Shown here one piece after another: positions 31,890 to 41,440 of a stretch of DNA of 42,945 nt (its first letter is position 1; each line of letters starts with the position of its first letter). Under the pieces are notes generated by a model. It ran no database searches. It worked only from the letters and a program-made list of their open reading frames with translations, and was not told where the DNA came from. The position numbers and the translations under genes are program-made. The stretch covers positions 1 to 42,945 of the forward strand of contig JAGAPC010000046.1 of assembly GCA_017623475.1 (NCBI GenBank), in the 5' to 3' direction. The stretch comes from Clostridia bacterium (GTDB taxonomy: Bacteria; Bacillota; Clostridia; Oscillospirales; UBA644).

Positions 31890-34295
31890 ATGGAATACAA
31901 TTTTTCCGAAATTGAAGCCAAATGGCAAAAGAAATGGGAAGAGACCGGCGCGTTTCACGCCGACGATCTTTCCGACAAAAAGAAATTCTACGCTTTGGTA
32001 GAATTCCCCTATCCCAGCGGTGCCGGGATGCACGTGGGACACATCAAGGCGTATTCCGGGCTGGAGGTCATCTCCCGGAAGCGGAGAATGGACGGCTACA
32101 ACGTCATGTTCCCCATCGGCTTTGACGCCTTCGGTCTTCCCACCGAAAACTACGCCATCAAAACCGGAACCCACCCCCGCACCGTCACCGACACCAACAT
32201 CAAAAACTTTACGTCCCAATTAAAGAGAGTCGGGTTCTCCTTCGATTGGTCGAGAGTCATCGACACCACCGAGGAAGACTACTACAAGTGGACCCAATGG
32301 ATCTTTTTGAAGATGTTTGAAAACGGTCTTGCTTTCCGGGACAAAACTCTGGTCAACTACTGCCCCTCCTGTAAGGTGGTTTTGTCCAACGAGGACTCCC
32401 AGGGGGGCAAGTGCGATATCTGCCACAGCGACGTTATTCAAAAATCCAAGGACGTATGGTATCTGCGGATCACCGAATACGCCGACAAGCTTTTGAACGG
32501 CCTGGAGCAGGTGGATTACTTACCCAACGTCAAAATGCAGCAGGTCAACTGGATCGGAAAATCCACCGGGGCGTTCGTCAACTTCTCCCTGAAGGATACC
32601 GACGAAACCCTGCGGATCTACACCACCCGTCCCGACACTCTGTTCGGCGTTACCTTCATGGTCATGGCGCCGGAGCATCCGCTGTTGGACAAATATCGGG
32701 ATCGGATCGCCAACGCCGACGCTTTGGACGCTTACCGCACCGAATGCGCCAAGAAAACCGAATTTGAGCGCACCCAGCTGGTTAAGGACAAGACCGGGGT
32801 GTGCATCCAGGGGCTTTCCGCCGTCAATCCGGTCAACGGAAAGGAAATTCCCATTTACGTTGCAGACTACGTCATGATGGGCTACGGCACGGGGGCAATC
32901 ATGGCAGTTCCCGCCCACGACGAAAGAGACTACGCCTTTGCCAAGAAATTCGGCATTGACATCATCGAGGTCATCAAGGGCGGAAATATGGACGAGGGCG
33001 CTTATACCGGCGACGGAGAAATGATCAACTCCGACTTTTTGAACGGACTTACCAACAAAAAAGATTCCATCGAAAAGATGGCTCTTTGGCTGACCGAACA
33101 AGGCATCGGCGAAAAGGGCGTTCAGTACAAGATGAAGGACTGGGCGTTCAACCGCCAGCGGTATTGGGGCGAGCCGATCCCCATCGTCCATTGTCCCCAT
33201 TGCGGAATGGTGGGCGTTCCCTACGAGGAATTGCCCCTGCGCCTGCCCAATGTGGAAAACTTTGAGCCCGGCTCCGACGGAGAATCCCCCTTGGCAAAGA
33301 TCGAATCCTACGTCAACTGCAAGTGTCCCAAATGCGGCGCTGACGCAAAGCGGGAAACCGACACCATGCCCCAATGGGCAGGCTCTTCCTGGTATTTCCT
33401 GCGGTACATTGATCCCAACAATACCGAAGCCTTAGCAGATCCCGAAAAATTGAACTATTGGCTGCCCGTCGATTGGTACAACGGCGGAATGGAGCACGTG
33501 ACCCGTCACATGATCTATTCCCGCTTCTGGCATCATTTCCTGTACGATCAGGGAATCGTTCCCACGGAAGAGCCTTACGCAAAACGCACCGCCCAGGGGC
33601 TGATTTTGGGCCCCGACGGCGATAAGATGAGCAAATCCAAGGGCAACGTGGTGGATCCCAACGACGTGGTCAACGTGTTCGGCGCAGACGTACTGCGTCT
33701 CTACGTTCTGTTCATGGGCGACTACGAAAAAGCCGCGCCCTGGTCGGAAAACAGCGTCCGCGGATGCAAGCGTTACGTGGATCGGGTTTGGAATCTGATG
33801 GAAAACGTCACCGACTCGGAGGAATATTCCCCCGAGCTGGAATCCGCCTTCCACAAGACCATCCGCAAGGTCACGTCCGACATTGAGAGCATGAAATTCA
33901 ATACCGCCATCGCCGCGCTGATGACGCTGATGAACGATATTTCCGCCAAGGGCAGCATTACCAAGGGCGAGCTGAAGACCTACCTGACCCTGTTGAATCC
34001 CTTTGCACCCCATATCACCGAAGAAATGTGGGAGCAGGCAGGCTTTGAGGGCATGATGGTCACCACCCCCTGGCCCGAATACGACGAAGCAAAAACCGTC
34101 GATAAGGAAATCGAAATTCCCGTTCAGATCTGCGGAAAATTGCGTTCCGTGCTGAAGATCGCCGCCGACGCGGACAAGGAAACCATTCTCGCCGCCGCAA
34201 AAGCCGACCCGAAGGTTCTCCCCTACACCGAAGGAAAAACCATCGTGAAGGAAATTTTCGTCCCCGGCAAGATGGTCAACTTGATTGTAAAATAA
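31890..34295 (+). CDS. leuS: Leucyl-tRNA synthetase
   Basis: An 801-residue class I aminoacyl-tRNA synthetase that charges tRNA-Leu. The HIGH-type motif is in PYPSGAGMHVGHIKAY, the editing (CP1) domain spans about 220-400 with TTRPDTLFGVTFMV and TGAIMAVPAHDERDYAFA, and the KMSKS motif is in GDKMSKSKGNVVDP. An extra CPSCK-type cysteine pair appears near residue 155. A TTG at 31881 is in frame but is only one base from GGAGG; the ATG at 31890, with a ten-base gap, is preferred. Length is normal for the bacterial form. Confidence 0.97.
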   Translation: MEYNFSEIEAKWQKKWEETGAFHADDLSDKKKFYALVEFPYPSGAGMHVGHIKAYSGLEVISRKRRMDGYNVMFPIGFDAFGLPTENYAIKTGTHPRTVTDTNIKNFTSQLKRVGFSFDWSRVIDTTEEDYYKWTQWIFLKMFENGLAFRDKTLVNYCPSCKVVLSNEDSQGGKCDICHSDVIQKSKDVWYLRITEYADKLLNGLEQVDYLPNVKMQQVNWIGKSTGAFVNFSLKDTDETLRIYTTRPDTLFGVTFMVMAPEHPLLDKYRDRIANADALDAYRTECAKKTEFERTQLVKDKTGVCIQGLSAVNPVNGKEIPIYVADYVMMGYGTGAIMAVPAHDERDYAFAKKFGIDIIEVIKGGNMDEGAYTGDGEMINSDFLNGLTNKKDSIEKMALWLTEQGIGEKGVQYKMKDWAFNRQRYWGEPIPIVHCPHCGMVGVPYEELPLRLPNVENFEPGSDGESPLAKIESYVNCKCPKCGADAKRETDTMPQWAGSSWYFLRYIDPNNTEALADPEKLNYWLPVDWYNGGMEHVTRHMIYSRFWHHFLYDQGIVPTEEPYAKRTAQGLILGPDGDKMSKSKGNVVDPNDVVNVFGADVLRLYVLFMGDYEKAAPWSENSVRGCKRYVDRVWNLMENVTDSEEYSPELESAFHKTIRKVTSDIESMKFNTAIAALMTLMNDISAKGSITKGELKTYLTLLNPFAPHITEEMWEQAGFEGMMVTTPWPEYDEAKTVDKEIEIPVQICGKLRSVLKIAADADKETILAAAKADPKVLPYTEGKTIVKEIFVPGKMVNLIVK

Positions 34296-34306
34296 AAGCG
34301 TCTTAA

Positions 34307-34426
34307 CGGCAACGCTATTTGATTGCCGAGGCGATATATTTCGCCTGCAGCGGAATTCGATATGCTTGCCTTAATGCAAGCTCGATATATGGTGCCAAGC
34401 ACCGCACGATATACCCCTTCGGGGTA
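34307..34426 (+). repeat. Array of five small hairpins separated by CGATAT words
   Basis: Five short perfect stems follow one another: CGGCAA/TTGCCG (34307-34328), AGGCGA/TCGCCT (34329-34346), GCTTGC/GCAAGC (34364-34381), GGTGC/GCACC (34391-34403) and TACCCC/GGGGTA (34412-34426). CGATAT recurs between or beside them (34332-34337 partly as GCGATATAT, 34358-34363, 34383-34388 and 34408-34413). The array sits between leuS and recD2 and ends five bases before the recD2 ribosome site. It resembles non-coding repeats dispersed in gut Clostridia genomes; no product is encoded. Confidence 0.65.
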
Positions 34427-34444
34427 AGAAAGGAGGAAAACCCC

Positions 34445-36637
34445 ATGCCCACGCTATCGGGAATCGTCGATAAGATCATCTACCAAAACCGGGACAACGG
34501 CTACACCGTCGCGGTGCTGGAGACCCCCGACGGAGAGATCACCGTCGTCGGGCTGTTACCCCTGGTGGCGGAAGGCGAGCAGATCGAGGTCGAGGGCGAA
34601 TACAAGCTGAACCCGAAGCACGGTCAGCAGTTTGAGGTTTCCTCCTTTTTAAGCAAATTGCCGGTGGAAGAAACGGCGATTTTACGGTACCTATCTTCCG
34701 GCATCGTCAAGGGCGTTCGGGCAAAGACTGCCAAGCTTTTGGTGGACGCCTTCGGTCCGAACACCTTGGATATCATCGAAAACGATCCGGAGCAGTTGGT
34801 ACAGATTCGGGGGATCTCTCCGGAAAAAGCGGAAAAGATCTCCCAAAGCATGAAAGAAACGGTGGGCGTCAAGACCATTTTGCTCTACTTTCAGCAATTC
34901 GGCATGACTCCCTCCGTCGCCTTCAAAATTTACAAGCAATTCGGGCTTCGCGCCTACGATCTGGTACGGCAAAATCCCTACCGCATCTGCGAAATTCAAG
35001 GGGTTTCCTTTGAAAAGGCAGACCGCATGGCAGAGCAAATGGGCTTTGACCGAACCTCGGATTTCCGTTTGAAGGCAGGCATTGAGTACATTTTAAATCA
35101 AAATCTTTACAACAACGGACATACCTTTATTCCGAGAGCAAAGTTAATTCCCCTGGCGGCGGAATTTCTCGACGCCGATCGGGAGACCGTTTCCGACCGC
35201 ATCGACGATATGTGCGCCCCCGGAGGCGATCTGCAGTACGTTCCGAAGATCGGCAACACCGACGGCGTGTATCTGCGCTGGGTTTACGACAGTGAGCGCA
35301 ATATTACGAATCGGGTGCTTTTAGCCTCCCGATTGGGAAGCGAATATCCTGGGAATTTCAACAGGGATATCGGGAAGATCGAAAGAGACCTGGACATTAC
35401 CTTCGACGAAAAGCAACGGAAGGCGGTCAAGGAATCCTGCTGTCATCAGATGATGATCCTCACCGGAGGTCCGGGAACGGGAAAAACCACCACCTTAAAC
35501 GGAATCATTCGGATCTTGGAAGAAAAAGGCGAAAAGGTCGGGCTTGCCACCCCCACCGGCAGAGCCGCGAAGCGGATCACCGAGCTGACGGGGCGGGAAG
35601 CAAAAACCATTCATCGGCTCTTGGAATACACCCAAACGGGAACGGAGCGCTGTTTTCAGCGGAATCACGGCAACCCCCTGGAATACGATGCCGTCGTCAT
35701 CGACGAGTGTTCTATGGTGGATCTGTGGTTGTTCGACCATTTGCTCGACGCACTCCCCTTGTCCTCCCGACTGATTTTGGTAGGAGACGTCAATCAGCTG
35801 CCCCCCGTCGGTCCCGGGAGCGTGCTGAAGGATATTTTATCCAGCGGCTGCGTTCCGTCGGTAGAGCTGACCGAAATTTTTCGGCAGGCACGGGAAAGCC
35901 TGATTATTACCAACGCCCACGCCGTATTACACGGAGAGATGCCGGTGCTGAACGAAACGAAAAAGGACTTTTTCTTTTTGCGTGCAGAAAATCCCTTGGG
36001 GGCGGTGCAGTTGGCGGTGGAATTGGCATCCCAGCGGCTGCCCAACGCCTATGATTTTTCTCCGGAAACGGAAATCCAGGTCTTATCCCCCACCCGCAAG
36101 GGGCTGACCGGAACGACCAACCTCAATCGGGAACTGCGGGAAAAGATCAACCCTGCCGCCTACAACAAAAAAGAGCTTACCTTCCGGGACGTCGTCTTTC
36201 GGGAAGGGGACAAGGTCATGCAGATCCGCAACAATTACGACCTGGTCACCGAACGGGACGACGGACATCTGGACGCGGGGATTTACAACGGAGACTTAGG
36301 CATCGTGGAATCGGTTCTTCCGGCGCAGGAAAGTCTGATCGTCCGCTTTGATGATAAGCGGGTCACCTACACCGGGGAAAATTTGGAAGAGCTGGAGCCT
36401 GCCTACGCCATCACCGTCCACAAAAGCCAGGGCAGTGAATTCAAGGCGGTCATTCTGATGGTTTCGGAGGGGGCGGACGTGCTTTTTACCCGAAACCTGC
36501 TCTACACCGCCATGACAAGAGCCAAGCAGTTGCTCATCTTGGTGGGCTCCCCCGCCCGGCTGTCGTATATGATCGGAAACGTCACCGCCGACAAGCGGTA
36601 CAGCGGACTGAAATTTATGTTAAAAAATTTAGGATAA
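34445..36637 (+). CDS. recD2: RecD2-like ATP-dependent DNA helicase
   Basis: A 730-residue superfamily 1B 5'-3' helicase of the RecD2/YrrC type, found without RecBC in Firmicutes. The N-terminal OB-like domain (about 1-75) and helix-hairpin-helix region (about 80-190) precede the motor. Walker A is GGPGTGKTTT (about 342-351), motif II VIDECSMVD, motif III GDVNQLPPVGPGS, and the C-terminal SH3-like/motif VI region contains ITVHKSQGSEFKAV and TAMTRAKQLL. The longer frame starts inside the hairpin array, but the ATG at 34445 follows AAAGGAGG and begins the protein where the family begins. It repairs or processes DNA ends; the exact role in this host is not shown. Confidence 0.95.
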   Translation: MPTLSGIVDKIIYQNRDNGYTVAVLETPDGEITVVGLLPLVAEGEQIEVEGEYKLNPKHGQQFEVSSFLSKLPVEETAILRYLSSGIVKGVRAKTAKLLVDAFGPNTLDIIENDPEQLVQIRGISPEKAEKISQSMKETVGVKTILLYFQQFGMTPSVAFKIYKQFGLRAYDLVRQNPYRICEIQGVSFEKADRMAEQMGFDRTSDFRLKAGIEYILNQNLYNNGHTFIPRAKLIPLAAEFLDADRETVSDRIDDMCAPGGDLQYVPKIGNTDGVYLRWVYDSERNITNRVLLASRLGSEYPGNFNRDIGKIERDLDITFDEKQRKAVKESCCHQMMILTGGPGTGKTTTLNGIIRILEEKGEKVGLATPTGRAAKRITELTGREAKTIHRLLEYTQTGTERCFQRNHGNPLEYDAVVIDECSMVDLWLFDHLLDALPLSSRLILVGDVNQLPPVGPGSVLKDILSSGCVPSVELTEIFRQARESLIITNAHAVLHGEMPVLNETKKDFFFLRAENPLGAVQLAVELASQRLPNAYDFSPETEIQVLSPTRKGLTGTTNLNRELREKINPAAYNKKELTFRDVVFREGDKVMQIRNNYDLVTERDDGHLDAGIYNGDLGIVESVLPAQESLIVRFDDKRVTYTGENLEELEPAYAITVHKSQGSEFKAVILMVSEGADVLFTRNLLYTAMTRAKQLLILVGSPARLSYMIGNVTADKRYSGLKFMLKNLG

Positions 36638-36641
36638 CGCT

Positions 36642-37475
36642 ATGGACTTAACGAACCCCACCCAAATCAAAGCCTTGCTGGAACGGCACAATTTTCATTT
36701 TTCCAAAACCTTCGGGCAGAATTTTCTGATTACCGCCCGCATCCCGGAAAAGATTGCCGAATCGGCGCAAATTGATGAAAATACCACCGTTTTGGAAATC
36801 GGACCGGGCATCGGCTGTCTGACCCAATGCCTGGCAAAGCGGGCAAAAAAAGTGGTCGCCGTGGAAATCGACGACCGACTGATCCCCATTTTACAGGAAA
36901 CTTTAGGGGCGCTTGACAACGTACAGGTGGTACACAACGATATTTTGAAAACCGATTTAAAGGCGTTGTTTGACGGAGAAGAAAAATTGGCGGTCTGCGC
37001 CAATCTCCCCTACAATATTACCACGCCGATCCTGGTATATCTGCTGGAAAGCGGATTGAAATTCGAGTCGATTACCGTCATGGTACAAAAGGAAGTGGCG
37101 CAACGGTTTTGTGCGGAAAAGGGAAGCAAGGATTACGGAGCGATCACCCTGTTTTTGAACTACTATACGAAGCCTAAACTGATGTTTCCCGTCGCCGCCG
37201 GCAACTTTTTGCCCAAGCCCAGAGTGGATTCGGCTGTCTTGCGCCTGCAAGCCATCGATCCGCCGGTGGATACCGATCCCAAGGACCTGTTCCGCATCGT
37301 TCGGGGGGCTTTTTCCATGCGCCGAAAAACCCTGCAAAACACCTTGGCGTCCATCGGAATAGCCAAAGAAAAAACCGCAAAGGCTTTGGAGGAATTATCC
37401 CTCTCCCCCTCTGCCCGGGGAGAAGAATTGGGTCTGCGGGAATACGCCGCTTTGACGGAAAAATTAAAAGGATAA
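36642..37475 (+). CDS. rsmA: 16S rRNA dimethyladenosine transferase
   Basis: A 277-residue SAM-dependent methyltransferase (KsgA) that dimethylates two adjacent adenosines near the 3' end of 16S rRNA. It shows FSKTFGQNFLI, the SAM-binding LEIGPGIGCLTQCLA, the acidic end of the second strand in VVAVEID, and the catalytic NLPYNITTPI. The ATG lies four bases after the recD2 stop, with TTAGGATAACG as a weak ribosome site. It is the last gene of the smc-to-rsmA block, followed by a strong terminator. Confidence 0.96.
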   Translation: MDLTNPTQIKALLERHNFHFSKTFGQNFLITARIPEKIAESAQIDENTTVLEIGPGIGCLTQCLAKRAKKVVAVEIDDRLIPILQETLGALDNVQVVHNDILKTDLKALFDGEEKLAVCANLPYNITTPILVYLLESGLKFESITVMVQKEVAQRFCAEKGSKDYGAITLFLNYYTKPKLMFPVAAGNFLPKPRVDSAVLRLQAIDPPVDTDPKDLFRIVRGAFSMRRKTLQNTLASIGIAKEKTAKALEELSLSPSARGEELGLREYAALTEKLKG

Positions 37476-37516
37476 AAAATCTCAAAGAACGTTGCGATAC
37501 GCTCTGACCGAAGTTA

Positions 37517-37547
37517 ACCGGAAGGCAAAATTGCCTTCCGGTTTTTT
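37517..37547 (+). terminator. Intrinsic terminator of the smc-rsmA block
   Basis: ACCGGAAGGCAA/TTGCCTTCCGGT, with the innermost bases forming the loop, is followed by a T run (37542-37547). Confidence 0.88.
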
Positions 37548-37574
37548 ATACCGTCAGGGGATATTTCGGCGAAC

Positions 37575-37607
37575 AAAAGACACCCTGCGGGGTTGTTCCG
37601 CAGGGTG
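37575..37607 (-). terminator. Intrinsic terminator of the minus-strand surface-protein gene
   Basis: A 10-bp stem CACCCTGCGG/CCGCAGGGTG (37581-37590 with 37598-37607) is followed on the minus strand by TCTTTTG. It lies 17 bases after the stop codon at 37624. Confidence 0.8.
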
Positions 37608-37623
37608 CCGTTACTAAAACGAT

Positions 37624-40077
37624 TTATTTGCAGTTCTTCTTTTTGCGATCGTTCCGAGCGATTCCGAGCAGGCATCCTCCGCTTACGAGCAAGAGTGCCA
37701 CCCACAACCAAAGATTGCCGTTATCGTCGGTCTGCGGAGGAACTACGGGTTCGGTTTCGGGAATTTCTTCTCCGTCGGCGATTTTTTCGCCGCACCCCTT
37801 GCAGTAGGTATCACCGGTATATCCCTTTTCGTCTTCCGTTGCTTCTTTCGCGTTTTTAAGTTCCGTTCCGCCGGAGTGATTTGCGGCGTTGAACTCCCCG
37901 TAGGGCTGATTACACTCGGAGCAGATTGCCTTCGTGCAACAGGTCGCCGAACCGCCGTTATGCTGCGTATGCTCCGGTTGTTGGCTTGCTTGTTCCGCCA
38001 AGGTGTAAATACTGAAGTGATCCGTTAAGAAGCTGACGGAATTTTCTTCTTCGTCGATGGTCACGGGATAAGGAATCGGCGTATCGTTTTCATCCACGTA
38101 GTAAACGATCAGATTTTCCTTGCCCTTAAATTTCTCGGGAAGGGGAATTTTAACCTCAAATTTCCCGTCCTCCAGCTTGGTAACGTATTCGTCAAGGGAA
38201 GCGGAATGGAGCTTGATGTCAAAGGTTTCGTTCTCTTCAACGTCAAGAATTTGAATAATTCTGTCGTAATCCGTGCCTTCGGTCAATTTACTTACTTCGA
38301 TCACGGTATCGAGGGGAACGGTGGAAGAATCGGTCGTTACCGAAACGTTCGTATCAAGATCCACCGTTGCATAAGAGGGAACGGAAAGCTTCGTATCGTC
38401 CTTAATAATTACGAATTTATAGGACTCCTCTTTTCCGACCACCTCTACGTTAAAGAAGAAATCTCCGGCAGCGTTTTTCAAAAATTGCAGATCTCCACCC
38501 TCTTGAAAGGAATCCATAAAATATTGCTTATATCCGGGCGTATAATCCAGCGTATTCTTGGCATCCCAATACGCGCTCCAATCACGCTCCGCGTCCGACT
38601 TTGCGGCTTCACGGTCAAAAACGATCTGCGCATTTGCGATTGCTTCGTCATATTCCGCGAGGGTGTTGTTATAATAGTCCGTTACCGTTTCGGTTGCGGC
38701 GGTAATCTTGATCACGTTTTCGCCGATGTAATCGTCGATTCTCTTTTGCGCCGCAGCGATCAGGGCATCCTTCGTGTCGGCGGTGCTTTCGGGAACGTAG
38801 ATCGCGTGCTCTGCCCGTGCGCCGATCATGGTGGAAGCAAAATATACCTTACCGTCGTGAATCAATTTTGCCGAGCCGATGCGTTCGGTATAGAAAACGT
38901 CGTCCGCGCCGCCGCGAATCTCCACGTTATACAGGAAATTGCTGTTGCCCAAAATCGATTTAAGCTCGCCGGAATAATTGGCAAGGGAATCGACCTCGGA
39001 ATCGGCGTTGCGGTTGACCCAATAATTTACAAGCTCCAGATCGGTGACGTTAAACCAAGGTCTGTCCTCCGGGAATTTTTCAATAAAGGATTGGGCTGTC
39101 TGCAATACGTCGGCATCATAATCCCAAACGACGTCAACGACGTGGAATTCTTCCTTTGCGGTTCCGTAATAAAGTCCAAGCTCTAATTTTGTAAAATCTT
39201 CCTTAAACCCTTCGGGGGCAAAATAGAACTCGGGATTGGCAATAGAGAAATCTTCCGCAATCAGCCATACCGCCTCGTCGTCAGCGGAAGGCTTTGCATA
39301 AGGAAAGACAACCTTGCCGTCGGTCAAAGGCTTGCTGAAATCGTCCGTCATTTCCTTGTCGCGAACGTAATAATTCTCGCCGTAAGTGCAGGTAACTTTT
39401 CCGTCCGCGGCGTATTCGCTTACGTCGTTGGTAAACTTACCGCCGTTAATAACCATCTCGCCGGGAACGGTGATTCCGACGCCTTCGTAATCAATTTCCG
39501 TAACGGTGCCGTTGCACACGACGTCCGTCAGCACTACCTTCGTGCCGGGCGCCGCAACGAATACGTAATCGGCTTCACAGCCTTCGGGGATTTCCTCGGT
39601 GTCGGCGTACTGTCCGCCGTTCACCGTCAGCGTAAAGGTCTTTTCAAAAGACTGCTCGGCTTCATTCCAATCGGTGCTGTTATCAATTCTTACAACACCC
39701 ATGTTCCCCGTATGCCCCATAGACTGCATCAAGGAATTATCATCCAGATTTACGGTAATATTCGCGCCATAACCAAAAATCACGGGCTGACCGTAGCCGG
39801 ATTCCGGATCTTTTGCCGTGACAAGCGCGGCGCTGACGAGGTTAAACGTGATATCTTTATTTTCGATATACAATCCCTCGTTCAGATACATATACACGTT
39901 TGCAATCGTGATTTCCCCAGAACCACCTGCAGGAATTGCCTCGATCGCCGCCTTCAGATCCTCCTCCGTCAAAACCGTCGCAGTTTGCGCATTCGCAAAA
40001 AGGACGGACGGCATTACAGACAAGACGAGTGCGACAACCAAGAGAAACGATAACAATTTTTTTCTGAAGAATTTCAT
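37624..40077 (-). CDS. Secreted surface protein with candidate sortase-sorting signal
   Basis: An 817-residue protein with a signal peptide (residues 1-30, ending FANA). Residues about 35-230 look beta-helical (VNGGQYADT, INGGKFTND). The middle (about 290-640) has no family I recognise. Residues about 725-780 carry cysteine pairs with histidines (CCTKAICSEC, HSGG, YCKGCG), resembling small metal- or disulfide-stabilised repeats of clostridial surface proteins. The C-terminus reads PPQTDDNGN, then a hydrophobic helix and a basic tail (RNDRKKKNCK), the layout of a sortase signal; PQT resembles class B targets such as NPQTN. GGAGGG before the ATG at 40077 selects this start over one 15 codons upstream. 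Cell-wall anchoring is an inference. Confidence 0.87.
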   Translation of the reverse strand: MKFFRKKLLSFLLVVALVLSVMPSVLFANAQTATVLTEEDLKAAIEAIPAGGSGEITIANVYMYLNEGLYIENKDITFNLVSAALVTAKDPESGYGQPVIFGYGANITVNLDDNSLMQSMGHTGNMGVVRIDNSTDWNEAEQSFEKTFTLTVNGGQYADTEEIPEGCEADYVFVAAPGTKVVLTDVVCNGTVTEIDYEGVGITVPGEMVINGGKFTNDVSEYAADGKVTCTYGENYYVRDKEMTDDFSKPLTDGKVVFPYAKPSADDEAVWLIAEDFSIANPEFYFAPEGFKEDFTKLELGLYYGTAKEEFHVVDVVWDYDADVLQTAQSFIEKFPEDRPWFNVTDLELVNYWVNRNADSEVDSLANYSGELKSILGNSNFLYNVEIRGGADDVFYTERIGSAKLIHDGKVYFASTMIGARAEHAIYVPESTADTKDALIAAAQKRIDDYIGENVIKITAATETVTDYYNNTLAEYDEAIANAQIVFDREAAKSDAERDWSAYWDAKNTLDYTPGYKQYFMDSFQEGGDLQFLKNAAGDFFFNVEVVGKEESYKFVIIKDDTKLSVPSYATVDLDTNVSVTTDSSTVPLDTVIEVSKLTEGTDYDRIIQILDVEENETFDIKLHSASLDEYVTKLEDGKFEVKIPLPEKFKGKENLIVYYVDENDTPIPYPVTIDEEENSVSFLTDHFSIYTLAEQASQQPEHTQHNGGSATCCTKAICSECNQPYGEFNAANHSGGTELKNAKEATEDEKGYTGDTYCKGCGEKIADGEEIPETEPVVPPQTDDNGNLWLWVALLLVSGGCLLGIARNDRKKKNCK

Positions 40078-40103
40078 AAAATTCCCTCCGTAAAAATTTA
40101 TTT

Positions 40104-40122
40104 TTGTTAACGCCTTTAACAA
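40104..40122. promoter_or_regulatory. Palindromic operator candidate upstream of the surface-protein gene
   Basis: TTGTTAA-CGCCT-TTAACAA is a perfect 7-bp inverted repeat with a five-base centre, 27 bases before the ATG at 40077. A weak promoter-like pair TTGTTG and TGTTAA overlaps it on the minus strand. No terminator is seen after the upstream lipoprotein gene (stop at 40187), so the gene may also be read from the promoter at 41441-41469. Confidence 0.45.
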
Positions 40123-40186
40123 GAGAAATTTCGGGATACAACAAAAAAATACGTAGCTCTGTCGGTTTGCTTAATTTTTTGCGTCC

Positions 40187-41386
40187 TTATTGCTCCGAGC
40201 CGCTGCCTGTGGTGTCGGAGAACTTGAACAGATCCGCAAGGTATTCGGGGCGGTAGGCGTCAATGACGTCCTCGTTATAAACGTAATTCAGGCGGCTCCG
40301 CCAATCGGTGTGCTTCGCCGAAAGATCGTCGGCGTACAAGGTCTTGAACACCGAATCCTTCACGTCGGTAAAGTAGGATTCCTTTTCGTTGTGATCAAGC
40401 CGCTGAATGATCCAGACCGAATCGTCGATGGTGACGGCGGCGTATTCTCCGTTCTTCAGAGAGAAGGCTTTATCCACGATATCCTCGTCCACGGTGATGT
40501 TGTAATAGGTCGCCAAGGATTCGCTGAACACGCCCTTATCGTTGATAATCAGCCCGTCCTCCAGCATAGTCTTGTTCTGCAGCTCCAACGATTCCTTTTC
40601 CGACGCGGTCAGATCGTCGGTAATTTCGGTGTAATCATCGGAATATTGAGGGATCAGCGCCGTGATATCCGTGCCCTTTTCCAATTCCGCAAGAACGGCG
40701 TTCTTGTTGGCTTCGATCTTCGCCATTTTCGTGTCGTTGTATTCGTTGCCGTCCGAGTCCTGGGTCATCATGACCACGTATTTGAAGCGGACGTAATTGT
40801 TGACGAAATGATCCTTCATCTCCTGCTCGGAGATCTCGTTGGGGCCCCCTTCGCCGTAGTAGTAGTCCAAAATCTTTTCGCTTTTGATGTTGCACGCCAT
40901 CAGATTGCGGAATTCGTCGTAAGACATTCCCAAGGTTTGGCGGATGGTGTTAAATCCGTCGTTGCCGTACAGCGCAACCCAATCCTGCTGAATGATGCGG
41001 TCCACTTCTTTTTCATCCTCCGCGTCCAGCGTAAGCCCAAGGGCGTCGAAGGTGACGTCGATGTAAAGATAGGTCATGTACTGATCCTTGGCGCTTTCGA
41101 TGATCGAATCGCTCAAGGTCATTTTTCCGCCGGAAAAGGACGTGTCCGCCAGCATTTCCGTCCAGGTCATTTTGGAATTGCTTTGAGACGCGATATAGCT
41201 CAAATAGGCGTAATAATAGTCGGTCATCCATTGTACGTAATAGCGGTACGGACCGACGGGGAATTCCTTCGTCTCTCCGTTGACCGTTCCGGTGACCGCG
41301 TAGGACAGGTCTTTTTTGTCGGAGCAGCCGGCAAAAACCGCCGCCGTAAGAATCAAAACGAGGAGCAGGGATAATACGTTTTTCAT
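40187..41386 (-). CDS. Parvulin/SurA-like lipoprotein, putative extracytoplasmic foldase
   Basis: A 399-residue lipoprotein with lipobox VFAGC near residues 18-22, so it is anchored to the outer face of the membrane. The N-terminal half is helical with Tyr-rich and Asp/Glu-rich stretches, like the chaperone region of SurA/PrsA-type proteins. Residues about 190-345 suggest a diverged parvulin domain: the EISEQEMKDHFVNNYVRFKY entry and VDKAFSLKNGEYAAVTIDDS with WIIQRLD match its last strands. Key catalytic residues cannot be confirmed by eye, so the isomerase activity is uncertain. The ATG at 41386 is preferred because AAAGGAAAC precedes it. It may fold the adjacent secreted protein (inference). 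Confidence 0.78.
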   Translation of the reverse strand: MKNVLSLLLVLILTAAVFAGCSDKKDLSYAVTGTVNGETKEFPVGPYRYYVQWMTDYYYAYLSYIASQSNSKMTWTEMLADTSFSGGKMTLSDSIIESAKDQYMTYLYIDVTFDALGLTLDAEDEKEVDRIIQQDWVALYGNDGFNTIRQTLGMSYDEFRNLMACNIKSEKILDYYYGEGGPNEISEQEMKDHFVNNYVRFKYVVMMTQDSDGNEYNDTKMAKIEANKNAVLAELEKGTDITALIPQYSDDYTEITDDLTASEKESLELQNKTMLEDGLIINDKGVFSESLATYYNITVDEDIVDKAFSLKNGEYAAVTIDDSVWIIQRLDHNEKESYFTDVKDSVFKTLYADDLSAKHTDWRSRLNYVYNEDVIDAYRPEYLADLFKFSDTTGSGSEQ

Positions 41387-41440
41387 AAGAAAGTTTCCTT
41401 TCAAGCCGCCAAAAATCGGCAAAAATTCTACATATATTTA

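Noticed and set aside
34307-34426. tRNA or T-box leader before recD2
   Set aside because: Stems are too short and numerous for a cloverleaf, no T-box consensus was seen, and the spacer words recur, which fits a repeat array.
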